DNA of 64,000 nucleotides from Cheilinus undulatus (GCF_018320785.1 NC_054886.1:30701732-30765731); one strand, 5' to 3'; counted from the stretch's first letter, positions 47,388-59,281 are shown. A program made the numbers and translations. Notes: generated from the sequence alone by a model not told the origin.

Positions 47388-50300
47388 ATGTTCATCTATC
47401 TGCTTCTGATGATGATGATGATGATGATGATGTTTCATGGAGTCGGCTCCCAGAGAACTGATTTCTATGGGGCAGTGGTAACGCATGTCCCAGGACAGGT
47501 GAACAGGGATGGGAAGGTGATGGTGAGTACATCTTCTGAGAAATTAAAGCTATAACCAACCCACTCTGAAAGATTGACTTAAGCAGCTTAGACACTCATT
47601 TAAATGCATTTATTAGCATTTAATTTTGAATTTCACATATTTTGGGGGCATGATACTTATTATTTTCCTATATGGTGAATGTTGTTGCTTGTTGCATTTT
47701 ACCCCAGGTGGTGGATTTCCACTTCAAGGGGACCAGCCGCTTATGCAGCAATTTCAACTATTGGACATGCTCCAGCAGTGATTGTGGGAATGCCAGTTCT
47801 ATTGGGATGAGCGTATCCCACAATGAGAGCAGTGGAGAGTGGTGTCACATGGAGGGAAAGATGACTTGGGGGGGCATTGACAGTGTGACATTTCAGCTTG
47901 AGTAAGTACACCATTTATGTCTGATTTTATACTGTTTCAGTTGCCTTGGGTTGGTCTTCCATCAGCATAACCCCCTGAGCTTTTGTTTGGAGTGGAATTT
48001 TAGTTTCCCTCTTTGTTTGGGATCAAAAGGACCTGACAAGTTAAAACCTCAGCCTTGTCTTTGAACAAGAATTAGTTTTCAGAAACAATGATGTCCACAA
48101 ATATCTTAGAGGTTTTAGGCTGAATGTCGGTCAGTTGTTGGGGGTCTTCAGTCAGTCAGAAACAGTGTCAGTCATAAGAAAGTTATGGTGGAGCCGCTTT
48201 TCCTCTTACTTTGATGATGTACAACAAGGACAGGTTAAGGCCAAGCGTGAATAAAATGTTCACTAAAAATTCAGAGTGTCTTGGAAGTTTTCTGTTGCAA
48301 TATCCACACATTCTCTAGAATTTGAACAAAATACTCAAAATTTCTGTTAAAATTCTCCAACATATTTTCAAAGCATCCCAGAAAAAGTATCACAAAAATT
48401 CTTAAAATACTTCTCAAATATTGCAGTGAAATTTTATCATTAAACTTAATAATTCCAAGGATGCTTTCCACCCAAAATTTTATGAAAATTCCTGAAAATA
48501 TCAAGCAAATTAGCCCTAATTTTCTAAACAAATTTCCAAAAAAATAGAAACATATAATCCAAAATTTGATGAAAATGATGGAAAAAATTCTGAAATATCA
48601 AAACAAATTCCCTAAAAATTCCATTAAAAAATCGTCAAACATTCCAAGGACACATCCTCTGCTAAATGCCAAATCTTAGTCCAAAATTTGTTTTATTGTA
48701 ATTGTTTTTATCTTTAAAATGGCCTTGAGTGATTAGAAAGGTGCTTATAAATAAAATGCATTATTATTATTATTTTTTTTTTGTTTGTCATTGTTATTTC
48801 ACATTATTATTAAAATTTAATACTAATATTCACTAAATTTCCTTGGAAGTTCCTAACAATTTCAAATCATCCGCATATGCCCACCATTGAAAAAAAAAAG
48901 AAAAAAGAAAAAGAAAGAAAGGAAAAAGAAACCTTTAAAAAAATCCTTCAAATTATGAATATACAGTATATCTCCCAAATATCCATGATAATGCCTGAAA
49001 ATTTGCAAACTAATCCCCCAAACATAAGGACTTATTTTCCAAATTCATATGAAAATACAAAAGAACCTTTCAAAGCTACGACCCTCAAAAAGCATCCTGT
49101 GAAACTCTCCAAAATATCCAAACAAAAATGTCCATGAAAGTACATGAAAATTTCAACCAAATGTCCTAAGATGTTAAAAAGAAATACCAAAATTCCATGA
49201 AAATGACTGAAAAGTCTCCAAAATATTAAAAAAAAAAAATCCCTGACATTTCCTTAAAAAAATCTTTTAAATATTCTGAAGACACACCCCTACCCAAATG
49301 CCCAATCTTCTTCCTCAAATGTTCAAATAAACTTCACAAATTTCCATGGAAGTTCCTAACAATTTCAAATCACTCGCATATGCCTACCATTGTCAAAAAA
49401 ATCTAACAAAATTCTCCAACATTATGAATATACAGTATATCTCCTAAATATCATGATAATGCCTAAAACTTTCAAAACGAATCCCCCAAACATCAAAAAA
49501 AAATTTCCAAATTCTGATGAAAATGTCCCCAAATGTTATGAAGAAATTTTAAAATTTCCATGAAAATTCCTAAAAATTTCATAACAATTTCTCTCAAAAT
49601 TTCAAGCAAATTACTAAAACTTTAATGGACATTCTGGATGATTAAAACCCTCAAAACTCTAATAACAGATATTATTACTATGCTGTCAGAAAACCAAAGA
49701 TCTAATGTCCTCATGTTTGTTCAGAGTCGTAGGAGTGTCATGAGAGCTGTGGAACAGTTTTGGTTATACAGACTTTTGAGCTGGGTTCATTTATCAGTAA
49801 ATGTCGACAAAAACATGGCATGGGTCATATTTGTGTTGTCTTTTACCACAAACGTCCACCACAGGTTGAGTAATGCTACCTGGATAGAAAATGTGAACGG
49901 CATCAAAAATCAGAAAGTTGTGACTCTGGTGGATGTGAGAACCCGATCAGACACCGGCCAGGCCAACAGATCACCCCAGACCACCACCCTGCCTGCTTTG
50001 AGGTAAGCCACGCCCCATTCTCTGCTACTATACCCTGGACTGTAAGGTCAAATTGATTTGTCTTTGGATTATTCCAATTCCATCTTCAAAAGTTTCTTAG
50101 ATAGTTTTCCCCAGTCATAAAAGAACATCAGGTTGGCAATGTACTAGTCAAAAATGTTTCTATGTTGATGTAGGTCAACTTCATGTCAACAGATCTGGGT
50201 GAGAGTGATATCACTGTGATGTTTTTATGTTTCAAACAAAAATGAGGTTACACCCAGGAACCAGTGTGTCTAGTTTTGCAAAAAAAAAGGCTTGAAATGG

Positions 50301-53300
50301 GTAAATAACTGAAGTTCTGCTCTACTCTCTGGGTAACCCCAAACCCTCCAAAGTTTTCACACGACTCTGTTTGAGTTTCTAAACTACTTCCTGTACATTC
50401 CAGATAATAGTCTGACACCCTTGGGTCCCTCATGTTTTTTAAAAAATATTTCCGATGATGTTTTAAGCCTGGCAGACGCTGAAATATTTCAAAAGTCGTA
50501 ACAAATTTTGAAAATGTAAACACTTATACATGATGATAAATAAAATTAAGTGTTGTTCTGAAAGTGTGCAGTGTGCAACAAGATGCCAACAAAAAGAGCC
50601 CACGGTCTTGAAACGCCAAATCTTGTGTGGTCAGTGTGACTTTGGAGTAAAAATGTAGATTGGGCTGCCTGTTGGATAACTGGGCCATCAATTGTGGTAA
50701 CAATTTCAGTACAGCTCCTCCCTTGTCAGTTTGATTGAAGTAGGTTTTAAAGTTCATGTTGTATAAACACTTATATTGCCATAAACAAGAAGTTGCTCCT
50801 CCATCTCTGACGTCCATTTAACTTTATGCTTACTATTGCTTCCATGGCTGTGTTTGATGTGCTTCCTCCTTCGGTCAGCTTGCTTCCTGATTGGCTATTG
50901 TTCCATTCCAGGCAACAGTCCTGCTTATAGCTCCTCGGTCCCCGGTGTCCCCCCTTTTCAAGGATAGTTTGGCATCTACATGTAGACAGAGCTGGATAAT
51001 ACAGATTGCATTGTCTATTTCATAAAGATCTGAAGCTACAGCCAGGAGCCAGGTCGTCTAGTTCTGCATAATTGTTTGAAAGGTCTGGACCAAAGTCAGG
51101 GGAACCCCCTACCCTTCAGAGTTTGTAGAAAACTGTGTGCTTTTTCTTAAAAAACTTACTTCCTGGACACATCAGAAACTAGTCTTAATCCCCTTTGGTC
51201 CCTGATGGTATTTTTAAATATCAGATAAGGTTTAAGGCCTCGCACCTGTTAAAAGATGGTCAGTTGGATCGTACTATGCTTTACAGTACATTGTAGAAAT
51301 GCTGTTGCCAAAAATCAAGAAGTTGCTGCTCCGTTACTGACATCCATTTAACTTTATGCTTATTATTGCTTCCATGGCTGTGTTTGTTGTGCTTCCTCTT
51401 TTATGGCTATTGGCAACAATCCTGCTCATAACCGCATGGCTGTCCTCTGTGTTGCTCCTACACAGCAGGATTTCATACCGTAATCTTTAGATGTGTTTTA
51501 TCTATGAATTCAAGTCAGAGCTGCTCAGATCGTGAGTAGATCGGAGAGGGAAATATTGCTCTAAACACACAGGAAACTCTGGCAAGATCATCTTTAATAC
51601 TATGACTTTGGTTGTGAAGGGGGCAATCAGACCCAAAATTAGAATCGGGTTTTCCCCTTTTTTGCCTTCAGAACGGCCTTAAATCCTCACACCGTGGATT
51701 TTACAAGGTGCTGGACTTTAAAGCATCATACAAACTGCACATTTATACCAAAGGGGCTGTATTTGATTGAAATCTGCTGAATGCAGAGCTCGTTAAGTGC
51801 AATCACACTAAAGAAACCAGTCATACACATTTTTAGCTACGTCACATAGCACATTATCATGCTGGCAGCATGCAATGTCTTTTCAATCTTCAAATGTCCG
51901 GTTTTGGTGAGCCGGTTTGAATAGTGGCTTCAGTTTCCTGTTAGCTGACAGGAAGGGTCTTCTGCATACTTTTGTCATAACAAGTTGAGTTATTGGTGTC
52001 AATGAGCTTGAACCAGTCTAGTCATTTCCCTCTGACCTCGATGAGGCAGAACTACCAGTTATTTGATATCTCCTCTTTTTCTTGCTATTGTCCCTCAACT
52101 CTAGAGACGATTATGCATGAAAAACCTGGTGAAATATGACACAAACAACCATGGCACGTTTACTTAAATCACTTAAATGACCCTTCTTTTGGGTTCTAAT
52201 GCTTGGTTTGAACTCCAGGAGATCCTCTTGATCACGTCAGCATCCCTAAATCATTGGATGCTGCCAATTCATAACACCCAAGCAGTGCCACGGACTGATT
52301 GGCTCCATGCCGCATCACTTTGATGCAGTGATTTGTGCAAAAGGTGCAGAAATGAACACAAATTTCTAGAACATTCTGGTATCATAAATCCTTTGTCGTA
52401 TTGGTGTTTTTTTTTAAATATTTTAATATTTTGGATTTTTTTGTCATCAAAATAAAAACACAAAGAGTCTTGAAATATTTCACTTCTTATGAGATGAATC
52501 CAGAATATATGGAAGTTTAATTACATCACAACAAAAATGAGCTTTTTCATGATATTGTATTTACTTTTGGATGCATGTGTACCTAATAAAGTGGCCAGGC
52601 ATGTATGCTAGGTGCTTTCCTGTTCCACCCTTTGTTATAAGGCATTCATACATGACAGATGCTAATGATATCAATCTTCTAATCTCATTTTAAACTCCTA
52701 TGCATGCATAGCTTGAATAGCTGGTTCAAGCTCCAGTGGACATGCATTCTGTTGTAGAGATGAAACAATAATATGATAGGTATGCACATGGATGGTGGTT
52801 ATATGTCTTTGTCTGATAAGTGAATGTGACATCTCTACAATCACAGGAATGCCATGTTGTTTGCAAGAACCCAAAACTGGTTCTGTTTCTCTTTCTCAGA
52901 GTTCCATCAAACTGTCAGAGAGATTTCCAGCTGTTGGCATTTGACCCTGATGGAGACCAGGTTAAATGCAGATACGGGAACGCTTTACTGTTGGAGTGTA
53001 ACCCCTGCACGCCACCGTCTGTTCTTAAGCTCTCTACAGTGAGTAGCCACTGTTCAACCCCAATTACTAAAAAGTTGGGGCGCTGTGCAAAATGTTCATT
53101 TAAAAGGACTGCAATGATTTTCAAACCTAGTAACCCATAATTTATTCAGAATAGAAAATAAAGAACATAGCAGATGAAGGGACTGAGACATTTTACCACT
53201 CCATGAAAATGTTAACTCATTTTGAATTTATACAAAGAATGAACTGGAGTTCCACCAGGATTGATCCCTGCACGCTCAGAGTTCTGACAGTGAGGTAAAC

Positions 53301-56300
53301 CAGTTGACCATTGGCAGATCTAAAGACCTCAAAATTTAACCAGTCCATGCTTGAGTCAGAGTGGATACCACTGTAAAGTTTGAGGAAAATCCATCAAAGC
53401 ATTCTTAAGATATTGCTTCACATGCACAAGGACCATTGTGAGGCCCAGTGACTTTGACCTATGATATGAAATTAAATGAACCATCTCTGAGTCGGTAAAG
53501 ATTTTTGAGCAAAGCTTGGGGTAAATTCCTGGAAGGTTTCTTGGGATATTGCATTCACATGTGGGCTGTGACCTCGACCTTTCACCACCAAAATTCAGCC
53601 AGTCCATCCTTGAGTCAGTGAAGACAACTGTGCAAAATTAAAAGAAAATCCAACAAAGATTTCTTGAGATATTGCATTCTGCAGAAAGGCCCCAATGGAC
53701 ACAGAGACAGCTGTAAACCAATTGCATCCAGCCTTGGCAAGTGCTGACATAGAGGGATTAAAAGAAATGTCTCTTTTGCAGTCTTGTTTGTTGTCATTCA
53801 GCCCCACCAGTCGCAGAAATGAAGGTCCATATGCTGTCCAACTGATGATGGAGGACTTTCCATTGAATAACATCGCTCTGAGTCAACCTTTGGAGTCAGA
53901 GACAGTGACTCCCAACAATGCTATCAGCAAAATACCTGTCCAATTTGTTCTAAGAGGTGAGATTAAAATTACTCAGATTGATTAAATGTAAACCCCACCA
54001 GCTAAACTGATCTTTGCGAAGTGTTTCTTGCAGACATGTTCAATGAAAAGCAACAACAATGATGTTCTCTGATGTTCTAGTGGATCCTGAGGTGCCGTCT
54101 TGCACAGAGGGACTCTTTCTGCCCAAGTTCCTGCCTCCAACCCCGGTGCATGGAGCTCGGCTCAGCACCCACGTCAATCAGCCCTTGGAAATCAGAATCA
54201 ACGCACGGGCAAATATGTCACTGTAAGTCACAAGAAAAACAACTAAAGGCACTCTTTAGATGGAACTCAGCCTTCAGGAATAAACATTAGCCTTCAGGAA
54301 CTTACATTTCTGTCTGGTGAAGGATCTCTGAGTTGCTGCGGAGTGGGCCATCTTCTCTAAACCAGACAATGGTTGGACCAGGAGAATTCATGGTGAGATG
54401 GACACCTCATGAGGGTCAAGGTGGAGAGATACATCCAATCTGCTTTGTTGTCCAAGCACTTTTGAAGTGAGTCTTCATTTTTATTTCAAATTGTTATACT
54501 GTCATTATTAAAACCCGATTCAAAAGAGTTGGGACACTGTGGAAAATGTGAATAAAAATAGAAGTGATTTACAAATTTCTTCCAACTTATATTTAACTGA
54601 ATACAGCTCAAAGATAATCAACGCAGACTAATGAACTTTAGAGTTTCTCTGTAGAAAGCAGTCAAACGTGGTTATAGAAAGTGGAATTCTTTCCCATTCT
54701 TACTTGAAATACATTTTGATTGTTCAAAAGTGTGAGGTTTTGCCACTTTAAACTTATTTTAACTGTCTTTTTAAGAAAAGGGGTTTACATTTTTAAGAAG
54801 GCTATAAACTATTAACCTGACAAGACTCTTGTATGTACATTGCATGCAAATATTCCACATTCATCTGGGAAAGCTCCCACTGAAAGCATTTGGGAAATGC
54901 AGGACTTTAAAAAAAAATTCTCAGAAGGTGATTGGAGGAACATTCTGTCTGTCACATACATGACGGTCCAATCAGAGCGACAAGACCAAATGATGTTCCA
55001 CACATGCGCTACTCTTGAGCTGACAGGCTACCGCTGCCGTAGATTGTTAATGCCGGAGCTTCTCGGGTAAAGAAAATTGATGCCAAGGCTGGCCGGGGTA
55101 CGTGCAAAAACATCTCCTCTGCTGAGACAAGCTTTTGGTGTGGCTCTATGCTCTTGTTTTACAAATAAATTTGGTCCAGTTCTGATTAAACTGCTGCTTT
55201 TTTACAGCTACATCCAAGCTAACTGCAACCGCAGCAGCAGCCATTGGCAATCCCCATCCCATGACGATCACAAATTTGTCCCGTAACAGGCTGGGAGAAG
55301 AGCGAAAACATCTTCTCTGTAATGAAAAGCTTTCAGAGTTGCTCTAAGCCCTTGGTTTAATAAAGGAATGAAGTCCAGTTCTGACAAAACGGCCACTGGG
55401 GCTACATCTGAGCTAATCGCTCTACAAGCAGACATTGTATACAACCACTCACGCAACAACTAACCCTTTCCCCTGAAACTTTCATAAACTCATGCCCAAG
55501 CAGGTTGGCAGAAAAACACGTTTCACATCAAGAAAAGCTTTTAATGTGGTCTTTATTCCCTATTTCATACAGAAACGTGGTCCAGTTCTAGAAAAAGTAA
55601 CGCAATTCTAAAGCTACATCTGAGATCATTTTTGCACTGTAGGCAGCCGATGAAAACCGCATCAAGTACAACAAAACCCTGCCAATAGCTACTGCCTCAC
55701 TCTCCTCCAATAAAAATGATTGATCCAAACAGTGTCCAGTTCGGGACAAATGTTGTGGATTGGAGCTTTCAAGATGGATTTGCCTGATGACAGAGAAGGA
55801 GTCTGGCAAACCCATCTGCTTTGCAAGTTTGGCGCAAATACATTTAAAAAATGTTGCATTGATAAGAATGGATATTGATCAGGTAAAAAATGAAATATAG
55901 TTATCACAGTAGTATAACTTTATAATGGGACATGATTTTGCTGACCTCCATCAACCCCCTTTATGGGCAGTCTTTCCTGATACCAATTAATCTTCTCACC
56001 TGTTGAATGTTCACCTTTCCCCGTCTTTTCTTACCCCTGTCCCAACTAATTTGGAACATGTTGCAGGCATTAGGAATGTTGTGTATGTTAAAAAAACAAA
56101 GTTTAGCATTTTGAACACTGAATGTTTTGTATGTGTTCTGTATATAACTGAATAAAGGATTAAAATGATTTGCAGATCACTGTTTTCAGTTTTTAATTCA
56201 CATTTTACTCAATGTAACATTTTTAATCGATGTTTCTAAATAGAATTTCCATTTTTTAACCAAACTCTTCATGAATTTCTTTAGTGGAACTAAGTATCAC

Positions 56301-58920
56301 TCAGAGCAACGATGTGTCATTGTAACGGTGGCAGGTGAGCTGAACTCTTTCTGTTGTTTTAAAGTCATTTCTGATTGTATGGACGGCATTACCAACATCC
56401 CTTTTTCAATTCTCTTGCATGTGACAATGACTACACCAGAGGATAGCCCATTCCCCCCAGAGATCACAGACGTCCAACAATGTATGACCACCATTCACTA
56501 TTACTTTATCATGACAATGACGTTAATCTCAAACAATAGAAATATGGTCACATGGTCCATATTTCCTCATCGGCCTTGTTCCTGTGGTATCATGCTCAGG
56601 ATGGAAAACATATGTTATCATGTTGTACTTTTATATTCAAGGTCATTTTTGGTAATTACAACAATAATGGATGCTGAAAACCCTGAGAGGGATGGGACCT
56701 CTTCATGAAGTTAAATGTAGCCTTCTGCTACCTCCTTGCTATTATTTATGTTTGATAATGATGATCCTGGGCTGCATGCTGTCTTGGTGGTTAGGATTGT
56801 TACAGTCGAAGAAATTCTGTCCTATGTTTTCCCCAAATATCTTATTTTTTAACTTGTAACCTTGGATTACTTCAAGCCCCAGCTGAGGCAGCTTGGTCAT
56901 GTGCAGTGGCTGTAGAGATCTTCATCCTTCCTTGGCCAGTAAGCATATATATCGTCATCCTGCCGACAACGCCAGTTTGCTGAGAAAATCAATTGAACAC
57001 TGTAAGGTGTCCAGCAATGATGACGAATCACTGGGATATCACTGGAGGTTGGGCTTGTGTCCTGCTCCAGAGCAAGACCATTCTGGGTGTAGCTCGGCGT
57101 AGCCCAGTGAGGCCAAACTGGTGATGGAAAAGTAAGTCAGCATGGCCAGGTTTGGATTAGTGTAACCAAAAGTCATTGTGGATTAGTCCCATTGTTTTTT
57201 GGGTTAATTGAGGATGGCTGGTTGTCTGTCAGCCTTGTGACTGAGTGGTGACCCTTCCTCTCACCCACTGACAGCCAGGATTGACTCCAAACCCATGTGA
57301 CCCTGAATGGTAGGAGCAGTGTAGATAATGGATGGTAAAACTCAGTGTATGTATTTACATTCACAAAGTAAGGTTAACCATTCTGGACTGTATTCAAGCT
57401 ACATTACTTTGATGTTACTCCATTTTCACAGACTTTTGATTTACCCTTCAGTCTATCTTCGAACCCTCACCTATGGTCACGAGCTTTGTGAAATGATTAC
57501 TCAGCAGTGAAAAGAGTTCCCTCAAGATGGTATCTGGGATCATCCAGAGGGAGTTCAGAGTAGGGCCTCTGACGCTTCACATTGAGATGCTTCAGGCATC
57601 TGATCCCTTTGGTTGTTTTTAGGGTATGTCCAACCAAGAGGAGACCCTAGAGTAGACCAGAACCTCCTTGAGGGATTATATGTCTTGTCTTGACTGTGAA
57701 CTCCCTGGGTTTTCCCTAACAGGAAGCTGGAAAAGTTGCTGGATGAGAGGGATGTCTAGGGTGGCTTACTTAGCCTACTGACACTACAACCATGTCCGTC
57801 ATGGTTGGATGGATGCATCTATCCATAATTCAGTACCATAATCTAAAAACAAAACAACAGAGGCCACAATCTCAACATTTATGTGATAAACAATCATGAA
57901 AATAACAGTACGACATGATAACTACTTTAGAGTTTACCGCCTTGAGTGTGACATCTAAGGAACATTGCTGTTTTCTTCTTGCCTTCCTTGAAATCCTGAA
58001 TCACTCTCTTTCTAGATATCCTTGGACTGAGAGTGAGGATTTCCACTCCATTTCCAGTGACTGACAAGGAAATTGCTGCCTTAATGCCAGAGGTAATCAT
58101 CAGTTTCATGTCATCCTGTTGTAGCATGAAAATATTATATGCAGACATCTTAGATATGTAGATACAGGCATTTGGTTTATATTTAAAGCTGATAAGTTCA
58201 ATAGATGTCTGGCTAATATGTTATATTTTTTCTTGTGTTTTTCTTTTGGTACTCTGCATTCTGAGTTGCTCTTTTTATTAATGAATGTAAATGAACTTGC
58301 CTTTTAATCAGGGCCCAAGCACTGAGTGGTGGAGAGCCCTATAGTAATCTAAACAGTCGGGTTCGTCATTATTATTTCCCCCACCCTTTTGGGCACCATG
58401 CTTAAAACGAAAGAAAATGGGCATGCATATGTGTTCTGAAAAATACAAGGTTGGACAGGTGTCACGACTGGCCATCAGGAATTGCCTCAATGGCGCCACT
58501 TTTTGTGCTTCAATGGAACAGCCCCAAAAGTTACTTCCACCCAGAGTTATGAAATTTGGTGGACAGATTCGGCTTAGGGAAATCTACAAAAAAGTCTCTT
58601 GGAGCAGAACCCCAACTCCAACAGGAAATCTACCATTCTGAATAAATTGAAAAAAATTGGGGTGTTTTGGGCCTGTTCCAGGTGTGATCTAACTAATCTA
58701 ATTGCTGTCACTTTAAGTCAAAGATGCTTCAGTTTATCAGCACCAGCTCTAGCATACCTCCAGCTGCTCTTCTCACAAGCATTTCCAAGTTAACCCTAAT
58801 GTTATGCCATCACTTTCTATGTAATTTCTATTCCAGGTCGAAGCAGTCTTAAAAGCAAAGGCAGAGGCATATGGGGTACCGCTGCACCACTTTTTGGCCA
58901 TCTTTAGAGGCCGAGTGTAA
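47388..58920 (+). CDS. Secreted fish ectodomain protein, tandem paralog B (10-11 exons, uncharacterised family)
   Basis: Hand-assembled exons: 47388-47522, 47708-47901, 49865-50002, 52900-53038, 53782-53956, 54081-54222, 54323-54466, 56285-56334, (optional 56461-56481), 58016-58092, 58837-58920. This gives 425 aa, or 432 with the optional micro-exon. Intron phases match paralog A at every junction. The modules are those of A: SSGEWCHMEG and RSDTGQANRSPQTT; PSNCQRDF, AFDPDGD and MEDFP; PSCTEGLFLPKFLPPTP, HPICFVV and KYHSEQRCVIVTV; then LRVRISTPFPVTDKEI. Differences from A: the signal peptide contains eight consecutive Met codons (residues 8-15); the Ser/Thr-rich stalk exon has lost its ancestral acceptor; the last exon is shorter and diverged (ends FRGRV). 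Exon 7's acceptor has a weak pyrimidine tract. No transmembrane helix follows the ectodomain. The gene appears functional since all other frames and splice sites are intact. Function unknown; the tandem position suggests a locally expanding family. Confidence 0.82.
48240..49640. repeat. AT-rich degenerate repeat with a long direct duplication, in paralog B intron 2
   Basis: Built of words such as CCAAAATTTCCATGAAAATT. A unit containing GGAAGTTCCTAACAATTTCA and ATTATGAATATACAGTATAT occurs twice (about 48650-49040 and 49270-49500). The first copy carries an extra piece of about 120 bp: a LINE 3' tail. Confidence 0.65.
48675..48795 (+). repeat. LINE 3' tail with (TTA)n end
   Basis: GGCCTTGAGTGATTAGAAAG then GTGCTTATAAATAAAATGCA and an ATTATTATT tail; a typical fish non-LTR terminus. 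It is inserted within the first copy of the 48.65/49.27-kb duplication. Confidence 0.55.
50243..51440. repeat. Direct duplication in paralog B intron 3
   Basis: Two diverged copies, 50243-50960 and 51040-51440. They share TTAACTTTATGCTTA and ATTGCTTCCATGGCTGTGTTT near their ends, and CAGGARCCAG...GTCTAGTTYTGCA near their beginnings. The second is about 270 bp shorter inside. Non-coding. Confidence 0.55.
52230..52612. repeat. Fish dispersed repeat (CTAATAAAGTGGCC type), in paralog B intron 3
   Basis: GCAGTGCCACGGACTGATTG, AGATGAATCCAGAATATATG and terminal TGTACCTAATAAAGTGGCC are hallmarks of a common fish DNA repeat. A partial copy is at 17.32-17.63 kb. Confidence 0.55.
53055..53225. repeat. 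Transposon terminal fragment (AACCCCAATTACTAAAAAGTT type)
   Basis: Matches the left end of the DNA transposon at 30345 and 54510 (AAAAGTTGGGGCGCTGTGCA, CATTTTACCACTCCATGAAA). Lies just after paralog B exon 4. Confidence 0.55.
53300..53700. repeat. Dispersed repeat (ACCACCAAAATTCAGCCAG type), in paralog B intron 4
   Basis: Related to 39590-39910: repeated phrases CCATCCTTGAGTCAGTGAAG and TTGAGATATTGCATTC. Intronic. Confidence 0.45.
54510..56215. mobile_element. DNA transposon remnant hosting nested repeats, in paralog B intron 7
   Basis: Left end CGATTCAAAAGAGTTGGGAC; right part TTTTCTTACCCCTGTCCCAACTAATTTGGAACATGTTGCAGG, the inverted partner. Internally it carries the minisatellite edge (54725-54815, reverse complement of the 26.98-kb phrase ATAGCCTTCTTAAAAATG) and the helicase-exon array (54840-55840). 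Confidence 0.6.
55080..55690 (-). pseudogene. Tandem triplicate of a RecQ-like helicase N-terminal exon
   Basis: Three diverged units of about 190-210 bp (55081-55286, 55287-55497, 55498-55686), all readable on the minus strand. The middle one retains MSACRAISSDVAPVAVLSEL and LRATLKAFHYREDVFALLPA, aligning with the N-terminus and the approach to Walker A of RecQ-like helicases. The others carry stops and frameshifts. A palindrome like that at 4.09-4.15 kb follows at 55755-55835. Confidence 0.5.
56419..56481 (+). pseudogene. Decayed stalk exon (exon 9 equivalent) of paralog B with lost acceptor
   Basis: This 63-nt stretch reads VTMTTPEDSPFPPEITDVQQ in the phase expected for exon 9 (1-1) and ends at a GTATGA donor. 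The position where the acceptor AG should sit reads TCTTGC-ATGTG, so the AG is missing. A fresh acceptor-like TTCCCCCCAG at 56451-56460 would give a 21-nt in-frame exon (56461-56481). Skipping also keeps frame. The alignment start VTMTTP parallels VTAMTP in paralog A. Confidence 0.5.
57450..57830 (+). repeat. LINE 3'-end fragment, in paralog B intron before exon 10
   Basis: AACCCTCACCTATGGTCACGAGCTTTG (an RT C-terminal landmark), then GAGGGAGTTCAGAGTAGGGC, TTGAGGGATTATATGTC, GGAAGCTGGAAAAGTTGCTG and the GGTTGGATGGATG tail. Same family as 375-655 but starting further upstream. Confidence 0.7.
58310..58690. repeat. Dispersed repeat (GGGCCCAAGCACTGAGTGG type), in paralog B last intron
   Basis: GGGCCCAAGCACTGAGTGG at the start, ATTATTATTTCCCCCACCC, and AGTTATGAAATTTGGTGGACAG resemble a widespread fish repeat that begins GGGCCCGAGCAC. 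Intronic. Confidence 0.5.
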
Positions 58921-59275
58921 ATGGAGCAAGAACCACAGTGACACCATCTGGTTCGAGAAGCCAACAGGTCCACCCGGTTGCTCTACTGGAACTTTAAATC
59001 TTGGACATCTACGCTTTTTTTTCGCATTTTGAAATCCCACTGTTTCATCTTAAACCAAGGGTAACTGACTTCCTGTTTGGACCTGCTTTTATTCTGAAAG
59101 AGAACAAGGAATTTCAGGTTGATGTAGGTTGATGGGAATCTAACCACAGAAAAAGGAACTTGTTATGGATTGTAAAGGATATAAGGGAACACTAAAAAAG
59201 GTCAACTATTGAAAACACAAGGTTCAGACCATAATCATAGTGCTATAAATGCAGTGATGCTGTCAGCACTGTTAA

Positions 59276-59281
59276 AATAAA
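59276..59281 (+). terminator. Possible polyadenylation signal of paralog B
   Basis: AATAAA about 355 nt after the paralog B stop codon, in an A-rich stretch. It is the first canonical hexamer I noted downstream. Confidence 0.35.

Noticed and set aside
56271-56708. 145-codon frame overlapping paralog B exon 8
   Set aside because: Only the 50-nt exon part matches paralog A; the rest is read-through into the intron, including the decayed stalk exon.
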